Origin: Chromohalobacter canadensis
GTDB lineage: Bacteria; Pseudomonadota; Gammaproteobacteria; Pseudomonadales; Halomonadaceae
Length of the DNA: 64,000 nt
Direction: 5' to 3'
NCBI RefSeq assembly: GCF_029544075.1
Contig: NZ_JAJQJH010000009.1
Coordinates: 62,001-126,000, forward strand
The notes beneath the pieces are model-generated. The model was not told the origin of the DNA and did no database searches. It saw only the letters and a program-made list of their open reading frames with translations. Position 1 is the stretch's first letter. Every line of letters begins with the position of its first letter. This document shows positions 44,639 to 52,538 of this stretch, piece after piece. The translations under genes were made by a program, and so were the position numbers.

Positions 44639-45067
44639 TTACTGCATGAGCCCGAGGGCGGCGATGATCAATAGCAGGGCGAGAAGCCGGTAGCCGTCGA
44701 CGGCGCGACGTTCGCTGCCCAGCAGCCCGAAGTGGTCGATGGCCAGGCTGGCGGCGACCTGGCCGCTGAGAATGCCGATCATGGTCGTACCCACGCCCAC
44801 GAAGGGCGTGGCGATGGTGAGCACGACGACGTAGACCGGGCCGAGAATGCCGCCGGTCAAGAGCCAGCGAGGCTGTTGGAACAGTTGGCCGAGCCGGGGC
44901 CGGGCGAAGATCAAGGCCAGGGTCAATAACAACCCGCCGACGAGAAAGATCGACAGGGTCGCCGAGAAGTGGCCGATCTCCTCTCCCAAGGGGCCGAGCA
45001 GACCGGCTTCCATGGACAGGCCCATGCCTGCCAGGAGGACGGTCAGCAATATGATGATGGTTTTCAT
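44639..45067 (-). CDS. DMT-type transporter half (DUF606/YdcZ family), subunit 1
   Basis: The 142-residue paralogue shares the pattern AGLLGPLGEEIGHFSATLSIFLVGGLLLTLALIFA, GGILGPVYVVVLTIATPFVGVGTTMIGILSGQVAASLAIDHFGLLG. ATG 45067 follows GGAGGT, so the long upstream extension of the open frame is excluded. It is divergent from a LysR gene 85 bases away, the usual arrangement for a regulator and its target exporter. Confidence 0.9.
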   Translation of the reverse strand: MKTIIILLTVLLAGMGLSMEAGLLGPLGEEIGHFSATLSIFLVGGLLLTLALIFARPRLGQLFQQPRWLLTGGILGPVYVVVLTIATPFVGVGTTMIGILSGQVAASLAIDHFGLLGSERRAVDGYRLLALLLIIAALGLMQ

Positions 45068-45152
45068 GGGGTAACCTCCGCAAAAGGAAGGCGACGATAG
45101 CGCCTTGCTTTTATCGCTACAATGCGGTGATTTGGCATAGGTGAATTGCATT

Positions 45153-46082
45153 ATGAGCAACTCGATGTCGTTGGTGGCGTTGCGCTTGTTCGTACGGGTC
45201 GCGGCCACCGGGAGCTTTGCGGCGGCGGCGCGCCAGCAGGGGTTGCCGGCCTCGTCGGTATCGCGACATATCGCGGCGCTGGAGAAGGCATTGGGTCAGC
45301 GGCTGCTCTATCGGCATACGCGCGCGGTGCGGCTGACGGAGGTGGGCGAGCGTTATTATCAGCAGGTGCGCGAGATACTGGATACGCTGGATATTGCCAC
45401 GGAGCAGGCGGCGGGCACGGCCTCGCAGCCACAGGGGCTGTTGCGCATCAACGCCCCGGTGGCCTTCGGGCGACGGCATATCGCGCCACGTCTGGCGAGC
45501 TTTCAGGCTAGATACGCGCGGATCGAGACGGAGCTGACGCTCAGCGATGCCTTCATCGACCCGGTACAAGAAGGCGTCGATGTCGTGGTGCGGGTGGGGG
45601 CCCTGAACGATTCGAGCCTGGTCGCGCGGCAGTTGGCCAGGCAACACTTCGTGGTATGCGCTTCGCCTGGCTATCTTGAACGCTGGGGCATGCCGTCGAC
45701 GCCGGACGCGTTATCCGAACACAACTGCTTGATCTACAAGGGCACGCGCGGCGTTCAACAGTGGTATTTTCGTGATCCCGGCGCGCGTAAGTACCGGGTC
45801 AGGGAGGTGCGTGGCAACCTGCGCAGCAACAATGCGGAAAGCTTGCTGGAAGCAGCTTTGCAGGGACAGGGCATCGTGCTGTTCCCGACCTGGCTGATCC
45901 ATGCGGAGCTCAAGGCCGGGCGGCTGACGCCCGTGCTGTCCGATTGGGAAGCCTCCGGTGAGCCCGCCCCGCAAGGCATTCATGCGATCTTTCCGGAAAA
46001 CCGCTTGCGCTCCTCCAAGGTGGCGGCGTTCCTGAACGACTTGCAGACGACGATCGGCGAGCCGCCGTATTGGGATGCTTGA
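45153..46082 (+). CDS. LysR family transcriptional regulator (CrgA-like)
   Basis: The 309-residue regulator has an N-terminal winged helix (ALRLFVRVAATGSFAAAARQQGLPASSVSRHIAALEKALGQRLLYRHTRAVRLT) and a PBP2-type effector domain (GLLRINAPVAFGRRHIAPRLASFQARYARIETELTLSD, EGVDVVVRVG, GQGIVLFPTWL). This pattern is that of the CrgA/DsdC-like branch. AGGTGA precedes ATG 45153. It is divergent from the DMT pair and likely controls it. It converges with cdd. Confidence 0.9.
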   Translation: MSNSMSLVALRLFVRVAATGSFAAAARQQGLPASSVSRHIAALEKALGQRLLYRHTRAVRLTEVGERYYQQVREILDTLDIATEQAAGTASQPQGLLRINAPVAFGRRHIAPRLASFQARYARIETELTLSDAFIDPVQEGVDVVVRVGALNDSSLVARQLARQHFVVCASPGYLERWGMPSTPDALSEHNCLIYKGTRGVQQWYFRDPGARKYRVREVRGNLRSNNAESLLEAALQGQGIVLFPTWLIHAELKAGRLTPVLSDWEASGEPAPQGIHAIFPENRLRSSKVAAFLNDLQTTIGEPPYWDA

Positions 46083-46097
46083 GGCCGGTTGCCTGCG

Positions 46098-46520
46098 TCA
46101 CGAGGGTGGCAGGTTCTCCGGCCCGAAGGAGTCGGGCAGTAACTGCTCCATGGTGTAGTGCTTGAGCGGATTGCCTTCGCCGTCGAGGATGACGATCACG
46201 GTGTCCGGCGTGACGAACTCGCGAATGCGTTGGCGGCAGTCGCCGCAGGGCGTGCATAGATGCTCGTCGGGCCCGATGACGTAAAGCGTGGCGATCTCGC
46301 GCTCGCCCTGCGCGATCATTGCGCTGATGGCGCCGGCTTCGGCGCATAGGCCCTTGAAGTTGGCGCTTTCCACGTTGCAGCCCAGATAATGCCGGCCGCT
46401 CTCGGCGATCAGCAGTGCCCCGACCGGGTGCCGGGAGTAGGGCGCGTAGGCGCTGTCGCGCACCGCGATCAGCGCCTGGCGTGAGTCCTCGGAAAGAGGC
46501 GTGAAACGCGGCTTAGTCAT
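46098..46520 (-). CDS. cdd: Cytidine deaminase, short tetrameric type
   Basis: The 140-residue enzyme has the zinc and catalytic site C-A-E-A-G-A-I and P-C-G-D-C-R-Q, with substrate-binding NVESANF near residue 50. Its length matches the Bacillus-type tetrameric cytidine deaminase rather than the 294-residue Escherichia coli enzyme. It converts (deoxy)cytidine to (deoxy)uridine, feeding the thymidine/uridine phosphorylase step of the same operon. Its start overlaps the deoD stop by eight bases. It is the last gene of the deo operon. Confidence 0.95.
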   Translation of the reverse strand: MTKPRFTPLSEDSRQALIAVRDSAYAPYSRHPVGALLIAESGRHYLGCNVESANFKGLCAEAGAISAMIAQGEREIATLYVIGPDEHLCTPCGDCRQRIREFVTPDTVIVILDGEGNPLKHYTMEQLLPDSFGPENLPPS

Positions 46521-47244
46521 GGGAGGTGTCCTCGTCGTCGCGCAACAGGCCCTCGAGAGTGATGGCCATCATGTCGTGAAAGCCGGTCTGGCGCGTTTGC
46601 GCGTCGAGGGCTTCACCCTTCAGGATATGATCGGACACCGTGCACACGGTCAATGCGCGGGCGCCGAACTCGGCGGCGACGCCATACAGCCCGGCGGCTT
46701 CCATCTCGACGCCGAGCACGCCATGGCGCTTCATGACCTCGAACATGGCCTCGTCGGGCGAGTAGAAGAGATCCGCCGAGAACAGGTTGCCGACCTTGAC
46801 GGGGATGCCCCGTGCGCTGGCGGCGTCGACGGCGTGGCGGGTCAGCGCGTAGTCGGCGATGGCGGCGAAGTCATGCCCCCTGAAGCGGGCGCGATTGACG
46901 CCGGAGTCGGTACACGCGCCCATGCCCACGACGATGTCGTTGACCGCCACGTCGTCGCGTACCGCACCGCAGGAGCCCACACGCACCAGGCGCTTGACGC
47001 CGTACTCGGTGATCAGCTCCTTGGCATAGATCGAGATCGAGGGAATGCCCATGCCGCTGCCCATCACCGAGATGCGCTGGCCTTGGTAGGTGCCGGTGAA
47101 ACCGAGCATGTTGCGCACCCGATTGACGCACTCGACGTCGTCCAGAAAGGTCTCGGCGATGAATTGGGCGCGCAGCGGATCGCCGGGCATGAGCACGGTG
47201 TCGGCGAAGGCGCCGGCGGGGGCATCGATGTGCGGGGTCGACAT
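46513..47244 (-). CDS. deoD: Purine nucleoside phosphorylase, DeoD type
   Basis: The 243-residue protein matches the hexameric low-specificity purine nucleoside phosphorylase: [51 protein letters not shown] (phosphate site), [10 protein letters not shown] (ribose/phosphate contacts) and TVSDHI with the catalytic Asp. It splits purine (deoxy)ribonucleosides to base and (deoxy)ribose-1-phosphate in the cytoplasm. AGGAGACTGACGCC precedes ATG 47244, four bases after deoB. The longer open frame inside deoB is a shadow. Confidence 0.96.
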   Translation of the reverse strand: MSTPHIDAPAGAFADTVLMPGDPLRAQFIAETFLDDVECVNRVRNMLGFTGTYQGQRISVMGSGMGIPSISIYAKELITEYGVKRLVRVGSCGAVRDDVAVNDIVVGMGACTDSGVNRARFRGHDFAAIADYALTRHAVDAASARGIPVKVGNLFSADLFYSPDEAMFEVMKRHGVLGVEMEAAGLYGVAAEFGARALTVCTVSDHILKGEALDAQTRQTGFHDMMAITLEGLLRDDEDTSHD

Positions 47245-47248
47245 GGCG

Positions 47249-48546
47249 TCAGTCTCCTGTCGTCGAAGCGTGAGAGGATGGGCCGGCCGGCGCGGCATCG
47301 AGGAAGGCGGTGCCGTGGACCATGGGGGAAAGGCCGAAATGCGTCGCCAGGCTCTGGCCGATATCGGCGAAGGTCGCCAGACGACCGGCCTCGTTGCCCA
47401 ACGGTCCCGGCGCCAAGTTCGCGCCGCTGGCAAGCACGGGGACTTTTTCGCGCGTATGGTCGGTCCCCGTCCAGGTCGGATCGTTACCGTGATCGGCGGT
47501 GAGGATCAGCAGGTCCTCGGGACGCAGCTTGGCGAGCACTTCCGGCAAACGCCGATCGAAGGCTTCCAGTGCCTCGGCGTAGCCATCCGGGTCGCGCCGG
47601 TGGCCGTAAAGCGTGTCGAAGTCGACGAAGTTGGTCATCACCAGCGTCTGCTTATTCTCCAGTGAACGCTCGCCGGCCTCATCGATGGCCTTGAGCGTCG
47701 CGTCGAACAGCGCGTCATGGCCGTGGGCCTTGAGCACTTTCGAAACGCCGCAATGGGCATAGATATCGCCGATCTTGCCTACGCCGAGCACCGTGCCGCC
47801 GTCGTCGTGCAGCTTTTGGAGTACGGTCGGCGTGGGGGCTCGATGGCGTAGTCGCGGCGATTGCCGGTGCGCTCGAAGGTCTCGGGGGACTCTCCAATGA
47901 AACCCGAAGCCGTTTCGCCGACGAAAGGGCGGGCGATGACGCGACCGATGTTGTAGGGCATCAGCAGTTCACGGGCGATTTCGCACAGCGCGTACAAGCG
48001 GTCGAGTCCGAAATGGGTCTCGTGGGCGGCGATCTGGAACACCGAGTCCGCTGAGGTATAGACGATGGGCTTGCCAGTGGCGATATGTTCTTCGCCAAGT
48101 GCCTCGAGTATCGGCATGCCGGACGCATGGCAGTTGCCCAAAACGCCGGGCAGGTCGGCGCGCTCGATCAGCGCTTCCAAAAGATCGGGCGGGAAGCTCT
48201 GCGTCTTGTCGAGAAAGTAACCCCATTCGAACAGCGCCGGGACGCCGGCGATCTCCCAATGCCCGGAGGGCGTGTCCTTGCCCGAAGAGATCTCGGCCGC
48301 TGCCGCGTAGGCGCCGTCGAGTGTCTCGGGGGGCGTGATGCCCTCGGCCCACTCGCCAGTGGCGAGATGGTGCGCGTGATAGAGCCCGAGGCTTGCCAGA
48401 TGGGGCAGTGCCAGCGGTCGGCCGGCAGCGGCACGGTGACGTGCGATATGGCCTAGCGTATCCGCCCCTGCATCGCCGAAGGCGGCGGCATCCGGGGCGT
48501 TGCCGATGCCGAAGGAATCAAGTACCAACAGGATGGCGCGTGTCAT
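47249..48546 (-). pseudogene. deoB: Phosphopentomutase deoB with one-base frameshift
   Basis: Two frames together make one DeoB. The first (48546 down) gives [51 protein letters not shown] and ends [10 protein letters not shown] before leaving the family. The second (from about 47833 down) gives [30 protein letters not shown] and [12 protein letters not shown]. The switch falls at the run of five G (47834-47838; C on the coding strand). One more C there restores [18 protein letters not shown] exactly as in other DeoB proteins. DeoB isomerises (deoxy)ribose-1-phosphate to the 5-phosphate, so a true loss would cut the pathway. Assembly error is at least as likely. Confidence 0.85.
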
Positions 48547-49877
48547 GACGATGTCTCCTGACGCAGGGTGGCGTGGATCGGCGCCGCCGGCGTGACGCTA
48601 CCTGCCTCGCCGAGGGTGAAGGCTGCGCCTAATTGGCGTGTGACGGCCTCGGCATCGGCTTGGCTGGCGGCGTGGAGGCGCAGCAGGGGCTGGCCGGCCT
48701 CGACGCGCTGGCCGAGCGCAGCGATTCGCGAAAGCCCGACGCGATGGTCGATGGCATCCCCGGCGTTACGGCGGCCGCCGCCCAGTTCGACGACGCCGAG
48801 CCCAAGCGCGCGGGTGTCGATGGCGTTGACGGTGCCGGCCCGAGGCGCGACGACATCGGTCGTGAAGGGCGCTGGCGCTAAATAGTGCTCGGCGCGTTCG
48901 GCCAGATCGCTCGGGCCACCGAGGCCATGCACCATGCGCGAAAAGCGTTCCAGTGCCTCGCCGGAGGCCAGGGCGGTTTCCAGACGCGTCGCGGCGTCGG
49001 CGGCATCGGCGGCGAGGCCGGCTTGCACGAGCATTTCCGTGGCCAGGGCATGGGTGACCTGGTAGAGGCGGCTATCGCGACCTTCCCCTCTCAGCAGACG
49101 CAGCGCTTCGTGCACTTCCAGGGCATTGCCGGCGCAGTCGGCGAGCGGCTGATTCATGTCGGTCAGCAGCACGCTGGTGGGCGTGCCGGCGCCGCTGCCG
49201 ATGGCGACGATGGCCTCGGCCAGTTCCTGCGAGGCGTCGGGCGTGGGCATGAAGGAGCCGTTGCCGACCTTGACGTCCATGACCAGGGTGTCGAGCCCGC
49301 AGGCCAGTTTCTTGCCCAGAATCGAGGCCACGATCAGCGGCAGGGACTCGACCGTGGCGGTCACGTCGCGCACGCCGTACAGACGCTTGTCGGCGGGGGC
49401 GAGGGTGCCGGTCTGACCGATGATCGCCACGCCGACGTCCTTGACCAGCCGGCGGAAGAGGTCGACGTCGGGGGTGACGTCATAGCCGGGAATCGCCTCG
49501 AGCTTGTCCAGTGTGCCGCCGGTATGGCCGAGTCCGCGCCCGGAGATCATGGGCACGTGACCGCCGCAGGCGGCGATCCACGGCCCCAGTACCAGCGAGA
49601 CGAGATCGCCCACGCCGCCGGTGGAGTGCTTGTCGAGCACCGGGCCGTCGAGGTGCAGGTCATGCCAGCGCAGGACCTGGCCGGAATCGCGGGTGGCCTC
49701 GGTCAGCGCGATGGCCTCGTCGCGGGTCATGCCGTTGAGCACGACTGCCATGGCGAAGGCGCCGATCTGGGCGTCGCCCACGCTGCCGTCGGCGACGCCG
49801 CGCATGAAGGCGTGGATGGCGTCGGCGTCGAGGGTCTCGGCGTCGCGCTTACGACGGATGATGTCTTGAATCAGCAT
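48543..49877 (-). CDS. deoA: Thymidine phosphorylase
   Basis: The 444-residue enzyme carries the pyrimidine nucleoside phosphorylase pattern. [46 protein letters not shown] covers the phosphate and base site near residues 80-130. [25 protein letters not shown] follows, then a C-terminal domain with [20 protein letters not shown]. It converts thymidine and phosphate to thymine and deoxyribose-1-phosphate. Its stop overlaps the deoB start by four bases (ATGA), so deoB is translated by coupling. It is second in deoC-deoA-deoB-deoD-cdd. Confidence 0.96.
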   Translation of the reverse strand: MLIQDIIRRKRDAETLDADAIHAFMRGVADGSVGDAQIGAFAMAVVLNGMTRDEAIALTEATRDSGQVLRWHDLHLDGPVLDKHSTGGVGDLVSLVLGPWIAACGGHVPMISGRGLGHTGGTLDKLEAIPGYDVTPDVDLFRRLVKDVGVAIIGQTGTLAPADKRLYGVRDVTATVESLPLIVASILGKKLACGLDTLVMDVKVGNGSFMPTPDASQELAEAIVAIGSGAGTPTSVLLTDMNQPLADCAGNALEVHEALRLLRGEGRDSRLYQVTHALATEMLVQAGLAADAADAATRLETALASGEALERFSRMVHGLGGPSDLAERAEHYLAPAPFTTDVVAPRAGTVNAIDTRALGLGVVELGGGRRNAGDAIDHRVGLSRIAALGQRVEAGQPLLRLHAASQADAEAVTRQLGAAFTLGEAGSVTPAAPIHATLRQETSS

Positions 49878-49946
49878 GGCGATAACCGTGTTGTTCTTTG
49901 TCGTTGCGATGTCTGCTGTTGAATGTCGATATCTGCCGAGGCGCGT

Positions 49947-50720
49947 TCAGTAACCGTCGCCGGGCGCCTTGGCCTCATCGCCCTCCAGCGTGGCGAGCAG
50001 GGCATCGAGCAGCCCCGAGGCGCCGAAGCGGAAGTGCGCGGGGCTGATCCATGCCGCGCCCATGATCCGTGCGGCCAGGTCGAGGTAGGCCTTGGCGTCC
50101 TCGGTGGTGCGAATCCCGCCGGCGGCCTTGAAACCGACGTCGCGGCCACTGTCGCGGATCGCGTCGAGCATGATCTCGGCGGCCTCCAGGGTGGCGTTGA
50201 CGGCAACCTTGCCGGTAGAGGTCTTGATGAAGTCGGCACCGGCGGTAATAGCGATCTCCGCGGCCTGACGGATCAGAGCGGGGTCCTTGAGCTCGCCGCT
50301 CTCGAGGATGACCTTCAAGGTCGCGCCGCCGCAGGCTTCGCGGCACGCCTCGACGAGCAAGCGGCCGACATCGGGTGCGCCGTCGAGCAGGGCCCGGTAG
50401 GGGAAAACCACATCGACTTCGTCGGCGCCGGCAGCCACCGCGAGCCGGGTTTCCCGGGCGGCGCGCTCGGCGTTGGGGGCGCCATCGGGAAAGTTGGTCA
50501 CCGTGGCGATGCGTACGCGCCGGGTCAGGCCGATGGCGTCGAGCTCGCGCTGGGCGTCCTCGATGAAGGCCGGGTACAGGCACAGCGCGGCGGGATGGCC
50601 GGCGGGCGTGTCCGCACGACGGCACAGCGCCTGGATGCGGGCACTGTCATCGTCGTCGTTGAGCGAGGTGAGGTCCATCAGGGCCAGGGCCTGACGGGCA
50701 ACGGGCTTGAGATCGGTCAT
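49947..50720 (-). CDS. deoC: Deoxyribose-phosphate aldolase
   Basis: The 257-residue TIM-barrel aldolase shows the DeoC pattern: [62 protein letters not shown], the Schiff-base Lys in FIKTSTGK and [10 protein letters not shown] with a second Lys. It splits 2-deoxyribose-5-phosphate into acetaldehyde and glyceraldehyde-3-phosphate. Length matches the Escherichia coli type. It heads the operon, opposite deoR; two DeoR-type operators lie about 145-185 bases upstream. A 69-base gap separates it from deoA. Confidence 0.96.
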   Translation of the reverse strand: MTDLKPVARQALALMDLTSLNDDDDSARIQALCRRADTPAGHPAALCLYPAFIEDAQRELDAIGLTRRVRIATVTNFPDGAPNAERAARETRLAVAAGADEVDVVFPYRALLDGAPDVGRLLVEACREACGGATLKVILESGELKDPALIRQAAEIAITAGADFIKTSTGKVAVNATLEAAEIMLDAIRDSGRDVGFKAAGGIRTTEDAKAYLDLAARIMGAAWISPAHFRFGASGLLDALLATLEGDEAKAPGDGY

Positions 50721-50864
50721 GGGCGTGGGTCCCCGAGTGGCATGCGTCCGGGCAGAGCCGGGGCATGGGGCGATGAGTCGGTCGTGCTGCCGACCGTTGA
50801 GCCGGGCGGCGCGAAAGAAGTCACAGACATGGTAATGTCCTTGTATTTATCGTCGAGCCATTTT

Positions 50865-50903
50865 TGTTAATTTTCTAACAGAAATTTTGTGGCTAAGCTA
50901 ACA
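50865..50903. promoter_or_regulatory. Two DeoR-type operators between deoC and deoR
   Basis: TGTTAATTTTCTAACA (50865-50880) matches the Escherichia coli DeoR operator palindrome TGTTAGAATTCTAACA at its arms. A second, weaker copy, TGTGGCTAAGCTAACA, lies at 50888-50903, 23 bases on. They sit between the divergent deoC and deoR starts, so DeoR probably represses both. Confidence 0.75.
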
Positions 50904-50962
50904 AAATGTGCCGGAGAAGGGCGAGCGATCTCGTCGACCGGTATGCCGAGGGAGATGTGCAA

Positions 50963-51748
50963 ATGAATAGCCGCAGTGCGGCGCGCCTTCAATGGCTACA
51001 GGACACCCTGCGCGCGGAAGGCATGTTGCCGATTGCCGAGGCCGCCCAGCGCTGTCAGGTATCGGAGATGACCATACGCCGCGACATCGCCGCCAGCCAG
51101 GACACCATCGTCTCGCTGGGCGGGCGCTTGCTGCTGGCCGAGCATCCACAGGTTGCCACCGGATACGACTTCGCCACTCAGCAGGACAGTTTCGCCCAGG
51201 CCAAGCAGCGCATGTGCGACGAGGCGGCGCGTATGGTCGAGGCCGATGACACGATCTTCGTGGATTGTGGCACAACGCTGATCCCGTTGTTCGCCCAGCT
51301 AGACCCCAACATGCCGCTGACGGTGGTGACATACGCGCTCAACGTCGCCAATGCCATCGAGCAAATGGCATTACCTCACGTGCGTCTGGTATTGCTCGGC
51401 GGGCTCTACTATCCCGTGTCGCAATCCTTCGGGGGCGAGGAGCTGGTCACTGCGATTCGTCGCTTGGGTATCAACAAGGCGTTTATTTCCGCCGCTGGCG
51501 TGCACGTCGATAAGGGGGTGAGCTGCTTTCACTTCCACGAGGTGGTGCCCAAGCAGGTGGCCTTGGAAACCGCCGTGCAACGCATCCTCATCGCCGACGA
51601 GAGCAAGCTCGATCGGGTGCGCCCGGCGTTTTTCGCTGACCTCGAGACCTTCGATGTGATGCTGACCAGCGGTGCGGCGGGCGAGGCATTGCGTGACACC
51701 CTGGTGGCGCGGCCGGGGCACGCTTGGCCGACGCTCAAAGTGGTGTGA
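50963..51748 (+). CDS. deoR: DeoR family repressor of the deo operon
   Basis: The 261-residue regulator has an N-terminal DeoR helix-turn-helix (RLQWLQDTLRAEGMLPIAEAAQRCQVSEMTIRRDI) and a C-terminal sugar-phosphate sensor domain (MCDEAARMVEADDTIFVDCGTTLIPLFAQL, VVTYALNVANAI, LLGGLYYPVSQSFGG, HFHEVVPKQVALE, LIADESKLD). Escherichia coli DeoR, of nearly the same length, senses deoxyribose-5-phosphate, the substrate of DeoC. ATG 50963 fits the family N-terminus and has GGGAG upstream. Its own promoter region carries the two operator copies, so it should also control itself. Confidence 0.93.
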   Translation: MNSRSAARLQWLQDTLRAEGMLPIAEAAQRCQVSEMTIRRDIAASQDTIVSLGGRLLLAEHPQVATGYDFATQQDSFAQAKQRMCDEAARMVEADDTIFVDCGTTLIPLFAQLDPNMPLTVVTYALNVANAIEQMALPHVRLVLLGGLYYPVSQSFGGEELVTAIRRLGINKAFISAAGVHVDKGVSCFHFHEVVPKQVALETAVQRILIADESKLDRVRPAFFADLETFDVMLTSGAAGEALRDTLVARPGHAWPTLKVV

Positions 51749-51800
51749 GGGTGCGCGAATGTGTGCGGATCAATAGGCGCGGGGGCTGTTCGGGACAGGC

Positions 51801-52538
51801 ATGACGTTTTCTCTTTCTCTGGTGTTTCTCGGCGTGGTGTTTTTTGCCTCGGCGTTGTCCGGCGTTTTCGGTATGGCGGGCGGCTTGATCCTGATGGGCT
51901 TTCTGCTGGCGTGGATGCCGGCCACGACGGCCATCGCCGTGCACGGTATCATTCAGATGGGCTCCAATGCCTCGCGTGCCTGGCTGTCGAGACGTTACAT
52001 CGATTGGCACATCGTGGCGTGGATCGTGCTGGGCGTGGTGGTCGCGGCGCTATTGCTGGCCAGCTTGCGTTACACCCCCAGCGAAAATGTGGTGTTGCTT
52101 TTGATCGGGGTTATGCCGGTTTTGGTATGGTTGCCGCGTCGCTGGTTCCGGTTCGATGTCTCGCGGCCTGTCGATGCCATCCTGTGCGGCCTGGTAGCCG
52201 GCGGTTTAACCATCGCCGCTGGAGTATCGGGGCCGACCATCGATATCGGCTTCGTGCGCACGCGGCTCGACCGGCGCACGGTGGTGGCCTCCAAGGCGGC
52301 GATTCAAGTCATCGCGCATACCATCAAGGTGGTGTTTTATTTTCAGGCGGTATTGGCACTGGAGCGGGGGCAGTGGGGCTGGATCGTGTTGGCGATTCCC
52401 TTGAGTTTCCTGGGGACGCGTTCGGGAAACGCCATCCTGAAGCGGCTCACCGATGCCAGCTTTCGTGGCTGGACGCGCTGGTTGGTTACCCTGGTAGGTG
52501 GTTACTACGCCGTGCGTGGCGTGATAGGGCTTATCTGA
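51801..52538 (+). CDS. TauE/SafE family sulfite/organic-anion exporter
   Basis: The 245-residue protein has about eight hydrophobic segments and the TauE/SafE (DUF81) pattern: ALSGVFGMAGGLILMGFLLAWMPATTAIAVHGIIQMGSNASRAWL near the N-terminus and GLVAGGLTIAAGVSGPTIDIGFVRTRLDRRTVVASKAAIQV in the second half. The two halves are related inverted repeats. Members move sulfite, sulfoacetate or other small anions. It lies 52 bases after deoR on the same strand but has no evident tie to nucleosides. Its 3' end overlaps the convergent sensor gene by eight bases. Confidence 0.9.
   Translation: MTFSLSLVFLGVVFFASALSGVFGMAGGLILMGFLLAWMPATTAIAVHGIIQMGSNASRAWLSRRYIDWHIVAWIVLGVVVAALLLASLRYTPSENVVLLLIGVMPVLVWLPRRWFRFDVSRPVDAILCGLVAGGLTIAAGVSGPTIDIGFVRTRLDRRTVVASKAAIQVIAHTIKVVFYFQAVLALERGQWGWIVLAIPLSFLGTRSGNAILKRLTDASFRGWTRWLVTLVGGYYAVRGVIGLI

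Noticed and set aside
48885-49922. 345-codon plus-strand frame over deoA
   Set aside because: Antisense shadow of thymidine phosphorylase, Gly/Val/His-rich as such shadows are in GC-rich DNA.
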